Source: Prevotella sp. P3-122
Lineage (GTDB): Bacteria; Bacteroidota; Bacteroidia; Bacteroidales; Bacteroidaceae
Reading direction: 5' to 3'
NCBI RefSeq assembly: GCF_002251365.1
Contig: NZ_NPJH01000037.1
Span: forward strand, 36,640 to 100,639
DNA length: 64,000 bases
Position numbers and translations under genes: made by a program. Shown piece after piece: positions 35,167 to 42,312 of the stretch. The notes beneath the pieces were generated by a model. That model did no database searches and was not told the origin of the DNA. It saw only the letters and a program-made list of their open reading frames with translations. The stretch's first letter is position 1, and each line of letters opens with the position of its first letter.

Positions 35167-35655
35167 TTAGAAACAATACTCTGTATTACTTGCTACCATT
35201 GCCTCGACCTCATATCCTTGGGGCATCTGTGCCTTTGTGCCAGGAATAAAGATACATGGCCAAACAAAACAGCCTAACACAACCGCAAGCGGTGTTTTAT
35301 TTTTTCCATATACACGTACATTTGTATCGGAAAAGAAAAGGGGTGTACCATTAGGCAGAGTCATTTTTTGTATGGAGATAACAAGTCTTCCTTTTGTTCC
35401 AGCAATTGTACTCTTTTTTGCCTCTATAACTTTACCTTTTACAATAGCACCTCTTTCGAAAACTGTCTTCCCATCAATTGTCAAAGGAGATACAGTTACA
35501 AAATCTACAACCTGCCCCTCATTGAGGTCTGCAGCTTTTACAGTTTGGGCAGCTTGAAGGGGAACAATAGTACCAGCTTTAATTACTACTTTTTCTTGAG
35601 CAATTGCAATTGTGCTCATACATAATGCAAAGATTGATAAAATTAACTTTTTCAT
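35167..35655 (-). CDS. Secreted protein of unknown function
   Basis: A 162-residue protein with signal peptide MKKLILSIFALCMSTIAIAQ. The mature part is predicted to be beta-rich (KAGTIVPLQAAQTVKAADLNEGQVVDFVTVSPLTIDGKTVFERGAIVKGKVIEAK), with a hydrophobic segment TPLAVVLGCFVWPCIFIPGTKAQMPQG near the end. I recognise no family. It begins 26 bp after the DUF262-HNH gene on the same strand, so it may be read through from the restriction-modification operon, but its function need not be related. It is unusual beside nuclease genes. Confidence 0.65.
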   Translation of the reverse strand: MKKLILSIFALCMSTIAIAQEKVVIKAGTIVPLQAAQTVKAADLNEGQVVDFVTVSPLTIDGKTVFERGAIVKGKVIEAKKSTIAGTKGRLVISIQKMTLPNGTPLFFSDTNVRVYGKNKTPLAVVLGCFVWPCIFIPGTKAQMPQGYEVEAMVASNTEYCF

Positions 35656-35681
35656 AAGTGTTTGATTTTTATTGTTAAACG

Positions 35682-36806
35682 TTACTTACTTCCTTTTCTT
35701 CTATTACACTCCCTGCAAAGCATTTGGCAGTTGGATTCTACAGTCCTTCCGCCTTCGCGCCATGGGGTTATGTGGTCGCCCTCCATCTGTTCGAGGGGAT
35801 ATTCCTTTTGGCAATGGGGGCAGATGTGGTGCTGCTTTTCCCATACGGCAAGTTTGATGTCTTCGGGGAAGGAGCGTAGGTCGAGATGACGTTCGTCACG
35901 GGTGAGGACATAGGGAATGATGCCGAGAGACTTCTGAATGTCGCTATCTCGCATGAGACGGGATATTTCTTCCTCTATTGCAGCGATGTCAAGCGTCTGC
36001 TCATGGAAGGTGTCGTAGAGAAGTGCCCAATCGAGACCTTTCATTATCTTCTTGAACTTCTTCATGCTGAAGTTGGTCATTGCCCAATTCAATACGTTTT
36101 GGAAATATGTCCAAAGGTTGTTGGCATTGGGGTCGTGCTGATGTTGCGACATATAGCCTACAAGTGTTTGTGGGTTTCCATTGCGAGTCTCGTGGGCAAC
36201 CATCCATTCAAGAGCCTTTTTGAGAAAGTCCTGACGGATGGGAGTGCCATTTATCAAGTCCTTGCCCAAGCGATAGGCACCACAATTAGACTTGGAGAAA
36301 TGGCGCTTGGCATCACTCACAAAAGGACCGGCATAGACGGCATTGTGAATCTCCTGATCGTTGAGCGGTTTGCCTGCAATGTTGATGGTTTTAAACCATT
36401 CCAGTTTCTCCGATTCTTCTCCTTCGCATACATAAACTGTCAACTGATAGTTTAGGATTCGCTTCTGTATGTCAGCCGGTTGATTGAAATAATTCTTCTC
36501 GCCTACACTGAATTTTCCTGCAACATATTGGCAAAGCGAGAGTGTGCGTTGCTGTCCGTCCATCACTTCATATGGACATTCTGCATCCTCGCTCCTTTTC
36601 ACCCAATACATCACATTCAGCGGATAGCCCTTTAAGACCGTCTCAATAACGGCTTTCTGTTCTTTATCACTATATATAAACTCACGCTGGTATTTTGGAC
36701 GGATGTCGAGAAGACCGTTATACCCTCTCACTCCTTCCTCTTCGTCGTTGACATAACCCTTGGTTATCTCGCCAACGGTCACATTGATTTGCTTTATTGT
36801 CATCAT
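35682..36806 (-). CDS. DUF262 and HNH domain endonuclease (GmrSD-like)
   Basis: Predicted nuclease of 374 residues. The N-terminal DUF262 domain (GmrS/ParB-like) has YQREFIYSDKEQKAVIETVLKGYPLNVMYW and the DGQQRTLSLCQY motif (about residues 75-95), usually linked to NTP-dependent DNA recognition or cleavage. The C-terminal HNH domain has ICPHCQKEY, GDHITPW and CQMLCRECN (about 330-370), with two CxxC pairs for zinc and the catalytic His of DHI. Its ATG overlaps the stop codon of the methyltransferase (ATGATGA), so the two are coupled. In GmrSD these domains act against modified DNA; here the partner methylase suggests a restriction-modification pair. Confidence 0.88.
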   Translation of the reverse strand: MMTIKQINVTVGEITKGYVNDEEEGVRGYNGLLDIRPKYQREFIYSDKEQKAVIETVLKGYPLNVMYWVKRSEDAECPYEVMDGQQRTLSLCQYVAGKFSVGEKNYFNQPADIQKRILNYQLTVYVCEGEESEKLEWFKTINIAGKPLNDQEIHNAVYAGPFVSDAKRHFSKSNCGAYRLGKDLINGTPIRQDFLKKALEWMVAHETRNGNPQTLVGYMSQHQHDPNANNLWTYFQNVLNWAMTNFSMKKFKKIMKGLDWALLYDTFHEQTLDIAAIEEEISRLMRDSDIQKSLGIIPYVLTRDERHLDLRSFPEDIKLAVWEKQHHICPHCQKEYPLEQMEGDHITPWREGGRTVESNCQMLCRECNRRKGSK

Positions 36807-37888
36807 AGGCGTGGATGTTTGTTGCGGATTAATACTCGTGCATAAGGTTTCTCAGGAATACCATTCTTCATATAATACAACTGACCGTCTCGAAGACTCT
36901 TATTATATTTCTTCAAAGCTCTATCGTATGGTCTGAGACCTAACTCTTTTCCAGAATCTCCCTGAGTCTGACCAATTATCTCAAATTGTTCAGGATTATA
37001 TTTGTCCAAGAATGTAATCGGCACTCCCATCGCTCCTGCAAAATCGTATGGAATGTCAGATGTTTTGCTTACTTCTATTGCATCATAATTTTCGTATGTA
37101 GGATATTCTTCTGGTGAATAACGGCAAACTAAATCAAGTTCCTCATTACGTTTTGGGATTTCCATATTAGTAAACCAATTTACGCCAGAAACTCTAATCA
37201 TGTCTTCACGATGGTCCCCTGCTGTTGCGATATCTTCGTATGGAGAAAAGAAGTGAGCAGCTCCACCTTTGAAACCATACCCCAACCATATTCTATTTTC
37301 TTTAATTAATGGAAATACCTCCTTATAGGTAATTGCATTTTGATGTCCAATTATCAAGAACTTCTTCTCATACTCCATCAACTGAGCGATATATTCCCTA
37401 AACAGTGAGAATGGAGGATTTGTCACGACGATATCTGCCTCTTTAAGTAACTCAATACATTCCTTAGAACGAAAGTCGCCTGTTTCGAGAGTGGAGAGTA
37501 CATTCTTGTCGTTTTGCAGAAGTATTCTTACATCCGAGAGGTCAACTGCTCCATCGCCGTTAAGGTCTTTCACTTCTGAGATTACCACCTTATGGGCAAT
37601 TTTCTTGGGTTCTTCATCCTCAAAGTCGAATGGCAAAGACAATTCATCTCCTTGAATGGGAGAACCATTATAACAAGTGCAGATGAGTTTCTTCAATCCG
37701 AGATGATTGAAGTGAAGAGCGAAATACTTGAAGAAATTGCTTTCATAAGGGTCGTCGCAGTTGCACAGCACAACTTTATCATGGAAATGCTGCCAATAAT
37801 GCTGCAACTCCATCTCTATGTCAGACATCTGAGTGTAGAACTCATCCTTCTTTGCCGTCTTGGCTGCATTAAGGTTTTTGTTTGCCAT
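36803..37888 (-). CDS. EcoRI-type adenine-specific DNA methyltransferase
   Basis: Predicted N6-adenine methyltransferase, 361 residues, start at 37888 (MANKNLNAAKTAKKDEFYTQMSD). Family resemblance to the EcoRI modification methylase includes the N-terminal KDEFYTQMSDIEMEL, the cofactor-domain CNCDDPYESNFFKYF and the catalytic NPPF at residues 157-160. A segment at residues 108-119 (DLNGDGAVDLSD) has the spacing of an EF-hand or dockerin calcium loop. It is followed in an overlapping frame by a DUF262-HNH nuclease. A target of GAATTC is likely only by analogy. Confidence 0.9.
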   Translation of the reverse strand: MANKNLNAAKTAKKDEFYTQMSDIEMELQHYWQHFHDKVVLCNCDDPYESNFFKYFALHFNHLGLKKLICTCYNGSPIQGDELSLPFDFEDEEPKKIAHKVVISEVKDLNGDGAVDLSDVRILLQNDKNVLSTLETGDFRSKECIELLKEADIVVTNPPFSLFREYIAQLMEYEKKFLIIGHQNAITYKEVFPLIKENRIWLGYGFKGGAAHFFSPYEDIATAGDHREDMIRVSGVNWFTNMEIPKRNEELDLVCRYSPEEYPTYENYDAIEVSKTSDIPYDFAGAMGVPITFLDKYNPEQFEIIGQTQGDSGKELGLRPYDRALKKYNKSLRDGQLYYMKNGIPEKPYARVLIRNKHPRL

Positions 37889-37962
37889 AAAAATATTGAT
37901 AGTCGTTTGGCACTCAACTATCAATCACGCCGAGACACAATAATGGCGCGATGCACCTTATT

Positions 37963-38150
37963 GCGTTCAGCTTTGAGGTAGCGTAGGAAAGGAAACCTCA
38001 GACCGTACATAAGAATGCACCACGCCTATTGCGTGATTGCATTGCTAAATGTACGGTCAGAGGTATCCATAAATATCTACGGACACCCTGTCACATATTA
38101 TTCTTGTTACGTTATATCCATGAAAGTTTCCTACGCTTTTGGCTGAACGC
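37963..38150. repeat. Nested inverted-repeat element upstream of the methyltransferase
   Basis: Four arms nest in order. GCGTTCAGC at 37963-37971 pairs with 38142-38150. GCGTAGGAAA at 37981-37990 pairs with 38127-38136. The 16 bases at 37995-38010 pair with 38049-38064 with one mismatch. A small stem pairs 38014-38025 with 38031-38043 across one internal loop. The 62 bases at 38065-38126 form a bulge on the 3' side. It could be a structured RNA, a folded site or a MITE remnant. Confidence 0.6.
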
Positions 38151-38431
38151 GAATAATAGCGAATGCTTTGTTTTACCCACAATGTCATTGGAAATCATCG
38201 GAAGGAACCATTGGCTCACCGGAATGAAATCCGCACCAAAGTTACAAATAATATCTGAAACGAGAAAGTATCTTTGGAATATTTTAATGCGAAGAATTTG
38301 TTTTATTTGAGCCTAACGCACAAAAAAGGTTCATCAGAAATATGGAGTGACGCATTATTATATATTATTCCTGAAGTATATTATTAACTGAAGTGGGTGA
38401 AATAGTTTGCCATAGGACATGAATACGTTTG

Positions 38432-38512
38432 CATCCCTGATAAGGTTAATAACCTTACGGCTGAAAGGTTATTAACCTTACGGCCTTAAGGTTATTAACC
38501 TTATCAGGGATG
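38432..38512. repeat. Palindromic repeat array with AAGGTTATTAACCTT units
   Basis: A perfect 26-bp inverted repeat (38432-38457 with 38487-38512, ends CATCCCTG and CAGGGATG) encloses a further unit. The palindrome AAGGTTATTAACCTT, or its form AAGGTTAATAACCTT, appears three times at about 23-base spacing. The inner GGTTATTAA is also found at the ends of the MITE-like element at 34.9 kb. Confidence 0.8.
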
Positions 38513-38522
38513 ATATATATAT

Positions 38523-38563
38523 GCATAGACCACGCAACAATATATTGTCACTCGAGATATAGC
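38523..38563 (-). repeat. Dispersed repeat family, divergent copy D
   Basis: On the minus strand it reads CTCGAGTGA and later GCGTGGTCTATGCAT, a degraded version of the copy A pattern. It lies 50 bases from copy C in the same orientation. Confidence 0.45.
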
Positions 38564-38607
38564 ATGAACCGCAAATATGAATACGCCACAGACAAGATTT
38601 ATAACCT

Positions 38608-38672
38608 TATCGGCAATGAAGGTAACAAATACAGAGCACACTGCTATAAATGGTAATCACTCGAAATGTCGG
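38608..38672 (-). repeat. Dispersed repeat family, copy C
   Basis: On the minus strand it carries CATTTCGAGTGATTACCATTT, GCAGTGTGCTCTG and TACCTTCATTGCCGATA, matching copy B over about 64 bases. It directly adjoins the terminator of the small lipoprotein gene. Confidence 0.75.
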
Positions 38673-38680
38673 ATGAACAC

Positions 38681-38713
38681 AAAAAAAGTGCGTCATACAT
38701 GTGTATGACGCAC
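38681..38713 (-). terminator. Terminator of the small VDTT lipoprotein gene
   Basis: A near-perfect inverted repeat on the minus strand (GTGCGTCATACA with TGTATGACGCAC around a 2-base loop at 38688-38713) is followed by a run of seven T (A at 38681-38687 on the plus strand). Confidence 0.9.
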
Positions 38714-38748
38714 CCTAACTCTCATTTTTTCATTCGAGCTTACTACAA

Positions 38749-38913
38749 TTACTCAGCGGCTGTAGTGTCAACAGCAGTAGTGTCAACTACAGTTGTGTCA
38801 GTTGTGTCAACAGCTGTTGTGTCAACGTCAGCTGCAGGAGCCTCTGCCTTGTTACCACATGATGCGAAAGAGATTGCAGCCATAGCTACGAACATAAAAA
38901 CTAATTTCTTCAT
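38749..38913 (-). CDS. Small lipoprotein with Val-Asp-Thr-Thr repeats
   Basis: A 54-residue lipoprotein beginning MKKLVFMFVAMAAISFASCG, with lipobox FASC and Cys at residue 19. The mature part is NKAEAPAADV followed by five or so (V)DTT units (DTTAVDTTDTTVVDTTAVDTT) and ends AAE. It is short but has a start codon, a terminator immediately downstream and a TACCTTTG box at 38972-38965, so it is probably a real gene. Small lipoproteins of this repeated type are common in Bacteroidota; the function is unknown. Confidence 0.75.
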   Translation of the reverse strand: MKKLVFMFVAMAAISFASCGNKAEAPAADVDTTAVDTTDTTVVDTTAVDTTAAE

Positions 38914-39287
38914 TTTCTTTGCTTTTTAAATCTGTAAAACAATCATTTGTTTATTAAAACGATGCAAAGGTAATGCTTTTTTTGATAAGTCGTACACTTT
39001 TTATAGTTTTTTTTTAGGCTCTTTTTGTAACCTTTTCGTAATGTATTGATAATTAGCAGTTTGTGGATAGTGAATAAAAGTTAAAAACCGAGAAGGTTGT
39101 CTTGGAACATTAAAAATGGTGCTTTTTTAGGTGTTTTTGGGTGCTGTTGTGAGCGGACACAACAGGTGTGTTCTTGCTTTGATTTATGTCATGTTAGCTT
39201 CCAGATGACATGGAATAAAACTGGCAAAATTTAAGAAGGTATCTTCGTTGTCCATCGAAGATACCTTCATAATTTGCTGTACTTTTA
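38914..39287. other. 374-bp intergenic region
   Basis: It contains the promoter box of the small lipoprotein at 38965-38972, an AT-rich stretch and, near its 3' end, the hairpin after the Crp-type gene. I see no gene in it. Confidence 0.5.
39235..39268 (-). terminator. Hairpin after the Crp/Fnr gene
   Basis: GAAGGTATCTTCG at 39235-39247 pairs perfectly with 39256-39268 (8-base loop). On the minus strand it is followed by CTTAAATTTTGCC, a weak T tract. It lies 20 bases past the stop codon of the Crp-type gene. Confidence 0.65.
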
Positions 39288-39887
39288 TTATTCCTCGTTT
39301 AGGGCGGCTGTACGCACGCGTGAAAGAGTTTCGGGAGTCATCTGCAGATAGCTGGCTATGTAGACGAGTGGTGCACGCAGGACTACCTGTGGTGCGAGCT
39401 TGCACATTCTCTTGTACTTGTCCTGTGCGGTCTCAAACCTTACGAGGTCTGCATGAATCTGTGACTGTATGAGGCTTTCCTCCAGAATTTTCCTGTATAG
39501 TATCTGTATGTTGACATTGTGCAGTGCCACCTCTTCCAGCCTCTGTTTGGGCAGGAAGTACATTATGGTAGGTTCGAGAGCTTCTACCTGAAGTTTGGTC
39601 GGTTCCTCCTTGAACAGGCTCTCTATACACATTATCATGCCGCCCTCCACGCTCATGTGCTCGGTAACCTCTTTTTCTTTCTTGAAGTAGAACTGTCGCA
39701 CAAGGCCTTTGGCAATGTACATTATGTTGCGGCACACCTCGCCTTCAGCCAGGATAGTCTGCCCCTTGGTGAATTTCATAGGCACGAGGATGCTCTCGAG
39801 TGTGTCAAGCTCGTCGTGAGTCATCGTACTGTATTTTCTTGCCAATTCTCTTGCAATGTCTCTGGTTGTGCTTGTTAGATCTTTCAT
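39288..39887 (-). CDS. Crp/Fnr family transcriptional regulator
   Basis: Cyclic-nucleotide-binding-fold regulator of 199 residues. The N-terminal sensor domain has FTKGQTILAEGEVCRNIMYIAKGLVRQFYF (about 39-68), the beta-roll of the family without an obvious cAMP-binding Arg-Ser pair, so the ligand is uncertain. The C-terminal HTH includes LVYIASYLQMTPETLSRVRTA (about 174-194). No iron-sulphur cysteine cluster of Fnr type is present. It is a single gene; a hairpin follows it. The target genes are unknown. Confidence 0.9.
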   Translation of the reverse strand: MKDLTSTTRDIARELARKYSTMTHDELDTLESILVPMKFTKGQTILAEGEVCRNIMYIAKGLVRQFYFKKEKEVTEHMSVEGGMIMCIESLFKEEPTKLQVEALEPTIMYFLPKQRLEEVALHNVNIQILYRKILEESLIQSQIHADLVRFETAQDKYKRMCKLAPQVVLRAPLVYIASYLQMTPETLSRVRTAALNEE

Positions 39888-39958
39888 CGGGTTCCTCCCC
39901 TTATATAATTAATGTGTGATTTTTAGTTTTATGTCATTTTAGGTCCATGGGCTTGTCG

Positions 39959-41740
39959 TCAGTCGAGCTTGAGTACGGCGAGGAATGCCTTTTGCGGTAC
40001 CTCTACGTTTCCAATCTGCTTCATTCTCTTCTTACCCTTCTTCTGTTTCTCAAGTAGTTTGCGCTTTCGGCTGACGTCTCCTCCGTAGCATTTTGCGGTA
40101 ACGTCCTTGCGTACGCACTTGATGGTCTCGCGTGCCACAATCTTCGCACCTATGGCAGCCTGTATGGCAATGTCGAACTGCTGTCTCGGTATGAGGTCTT
40201 TCAGTTTCTCGCACATCCTTCTGCCGAGTGTGACGGCATTGTCCTGATGAGTGAGTGTCGACAGGGCGTCTACTGCCTCGCCATTGAGCAGTATGTCGAG
40301 CTTGGCGAGTTTAGATGGCCGGAAGGAGTCGATATGGTAGTCGAATGAGGCGTAGCCCTTGGAGATGGACTTCAGCTTGTCGTAGAAGTCGATGACTATC
40401 TCACCTAATGGTATCATGAAATGCAGCTCTACGCGGTTGCCGCTCACGTACTCCTGCTTGATGAGCTCGCCTCGCTTGTCGAGGCATAGTTTCATTATCG
40501 GGCCTATGAATAGTGCGTCGGTGATGATGGTTGCCCGGATGTATGGTTCCTCGATATGCTCTATCATGGTGATGTCTGGCAGTCCGGAGGGGTTGTGAAC
40601 CTCTTTGGAGTTGCCATGCTTGTCGTATACCATGTATGATACGTTGGGCACCGTTGTTATGACATCCATGTTGAACTCCCTGTCGAGTCTTTCCTGAACA
40701 ATCTCCATATGGAGCAGTCCGAGAAATCCGCAGCGGAAGCCGAAGCCGAGAGCTACCGATGACTCGGGCATGAAGGTCAGCGAGGCATCGTTGAGCTGCA
40801 GCTTCTCAAGCGAGGCGCGAAGGTTCTCGTAGTCGCTTGGGTCGATGGGGTAGACGCCCGCGAACACCATGGGCTTCACCTCCTGAAATCCGGCAATGGC
40901 TTTCTGGCAGGGGTTGGCAACGTGCGTTATGGTATCGCCGACCTTTACTTCCTTGGCGTCCTTGATGCCGCTGATGATGTAGCCTACCTCGCCCGTTGAT
41001 ATTGTAGTGCGTGGTATCATGTCCATCTTGAGCACTCCTACCTCATCGGCGGTGTATTCCATGCCTGTATTGAAGAACTTCACCTTGTCGCCTTTAGAGA
41101 TGTGTCCGTTCTCAATCTTAAAGTAGGCTATGATGCCTCGGAAGGAGTTGAACACAGAGTCGAAGATGAGTGCCTGCAACGGAGCCTCAGGGTTGCCCTC
41201 CGGGTGCGGTATGCGCTCTACGATGGCCTCGAGTATTGCCTCTACGCCCTCTCCGGTTTTACCCGACGCACGCAGTATCTCCTCTCTCTTGCATCCTATA
41301 AGGTCTACAATCTCGTCCTCCACCTCATCTGGCATTGCGCTCGGCATGTCTATCTTGTTGATGACAGGAATAATCTCCAGGTCGTGCTCGATGGCCATGT
41401 AGAGGTTGGAGATGGTCTGCGCCTGCACACCCTGAGTGGCATCCACGATTAGCAATGCTCCCTCGCAAGCTGCGATGCTCCTTGACACCTCGTATGAGAA
41501 GTCGACATGCCCGGGAGTGTCAATGAGGTTCAGAATGTATTTCTCGCCATGTGACATATATTCCATCTGTATGGCGTGGCTCTTTATGGTGATGCCTCGC
41601 TCGCGTTCGAGGTCCATGTCGTCGAGCATCTGTCCTCCTGTAATCTGAATAGTCTTGGTGTACTCAAGCAGACGGTCGGCAAGCGTGGACTTGCCGTGGT
41701 CTATGTGTGCTATTATGCAGAAATTCCTTATGTTGTTCAT
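39959..41740 (-). CDS. lepA: Translation elongation factor 4
   Basis: Ribosome-associated GTPase (EF4) of 593 residues. The start at 41740 gives [28 protein letters not shown], with the P-loop HIDHGKST. Switch II is [16 protein letters not shown] and guanine recognition is in NKIDMPSA. Domains II, III and the LepA-specific C-terminal domain are present ([45 protein letters not shown]). A TATCTTTG box on the minus strand at 41769-41762 precedes it. It is divergent from the small lipoprotein gene at 41822. Confidence 0.97.
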   Translation of the reverse strand: MNNIRNFCIIAHIDHGKSTLADRLLEYTKTIQITGGQMLDDMDLERERGITIKSHAIQMEYMSHGEKYILNLIDTPGHVDFSYEVSRSIAACEGALLIVDATQGVQAQTISNLYMAIEHDLEIIPVINKIDMPSAMPDEVEDEIVDLIGCKREEILRASGKTGEGVEAILEAIVERIPHPEGNPEAPLQALIFDSVFNSFRGIIAYFKIENGHISKGDKVKFFNTGMEYTADEVGVLKMDMIPRTTISTGEVGYIISGIKDAKEVKVGDTITHVANPCQKAIAGFQEVKPMVFAGVYPIDPSDYENLRASLEKLQLNDASLTFMPESSVALGFGFRCGFLGLLHMEIVQERLDREFNMDVITTVPNVSYMVYDKHGNSKEVHNPSGLPDITMIEHIEEPYIRATIITDALFIGPIMKLCLDKRGELIKQEYVSGNRVELHFMIPLGEIVIDFYDKLKSISKGYASFDYHIDSFRPSKLAKLDILLNGEAVDALSTLTHQDNAVTLGRRMCEKLKDLIPRQQFDIAIQAAIGAKIVARETIKCVRKDVTAKCYGGDVSRKRKLLEKQKKGKKRMKQIGNVEVPQKAFLAVLKLD

Positions 41741-41792
41741 CAATATGCTTTCTTTAAGTTGCAAAGATAACAATAATTTCGGATATTATTTG

Positions 41793-41800
41793 TATCTTTG
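41793..41800 (+). promoter_or_regulatory. Promoter box of the 41822 lipoprotein gene
   Basis: TATCTTTG with initiation expected near 41807. It therefore lies upstream of the ATG at 41822 and makes the earlier TTG at 41798 impossible as a start. The lepA box at 41762-41769 points the other way. Confidence 0.6.
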
Positions 41801-41821
41801 CAAAAAAATATGGTTAAACTT

Positions 41822-42211
41822 ATGCAGAAAGTATTTTGTTTTGTTGTTATGGCATTGCTTATGGTATCGTGCCATGACAGTCTTGATGACAGGGCGGAGA
41901 AGGAAGCCAAAAACTATACTGAGCGATATTGTCCCACGCCAGTGCAGCAGAACCAGCGCACAGACAGCCTGACTTTTGACCGCCATACACACACATACAA
42001 CTATTATTATACGCTGACGGGTCCTGCGGACAATGCAGACGTGATAGGCGAGAACAGGCAGAAGCTAAAGGATGTGCTGGTGGCAGGAGTGAGGAACGAC
42101 ACGAGGATGAAGGCATACAAGGATGCGGGTTTCGGTTTCCACTTTGTCTACCGCTCGGAAAGTACTGGCAAGGTGCTGCTTGAGGTCAGCGTGACGTCAA
42201 AGGACTACTGA
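41822..42211 (+). CDS. Small lipoprotein of unknown function
   Basis: A 129-residue protein beginning MQKVFCFVVMALLMVSCHDSL, a lipoprotein signal with VSC lipobox. The mature domain contains QRTDSLTFDRHTHTYNYYYTLTGPADNADVIGENRQKLKDVLVAGVRNDTRMKAYKDAGFGFHFVYRSESTGKVLLEVSV, a compact alpha/beta-looking sequence that I do not recognise. A start at the ATG of 41810 would leave almost no leader after the promoter box, so 41822 is preferred. A strong bidirectional terminator follows. Confidence 0.7.
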   Translation: MQKVFCFVVMALLMVSCHDSLDDRAEKEAKNYTERYCPTPVQQNQRTDSLTFDRHTHTYNYYYTLTGPADNADVIGENRQKLKDVLVAGVRNDTRMKAYKDAGFGFHFVYRSESTGKVLLEVSVTSKDY

Positions 42212-42239
42212 TGCCCTGCACGTCACTGTGTGAAGAATA

Positions 42240-42289
42240 AAACGGACGTGGCGCATACCCAATTTATCAGGTATGCGCCACGTCCGTTT
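42240..42289. terminator. Bidirectional terminator, 20-bp perfect stem
   Basis: AAACGGACGTGGCGCATACC at 42240-42259 pairs exactly with 42270-42289 around a 10-base loop. It lies between the plus-strand lipoprotein gene and the convergent acyl-CoA ligase gene and can serve both: the 3' arm ends with T in each orientation. Confidence 0.88.
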
Positions 42290-42312
42290 CCAATCGGGAA
42301 TAGCTCCTATGG

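Larger units (their letters stand above)
37889..38748. other. 860-bp accessory intergenic region with nested repeats
   Basis: No convincing gene is found here. It contains a nested hairpin element (37963-38150), a palindromic array (38432-38512), dispersed repeat copies D and C, and the terminator of the small lipoprotein. The 93-codon reading frame 38029-38310 crosses the hairpin and has no recognisable family. Confidence 0.7.

Noticed and set aside
38029..38310. 93-codon reading frame in the repeat region
   Set aside because: It crosses the nested hairpin element and has no signal peptide, domain or promoter.
38666..38929. 87-codon plus-strand reading frame
   Set aside because: It is opposite the small VDTT lipoprotein gene, which has its own signal peptide, promoter box and terminator.
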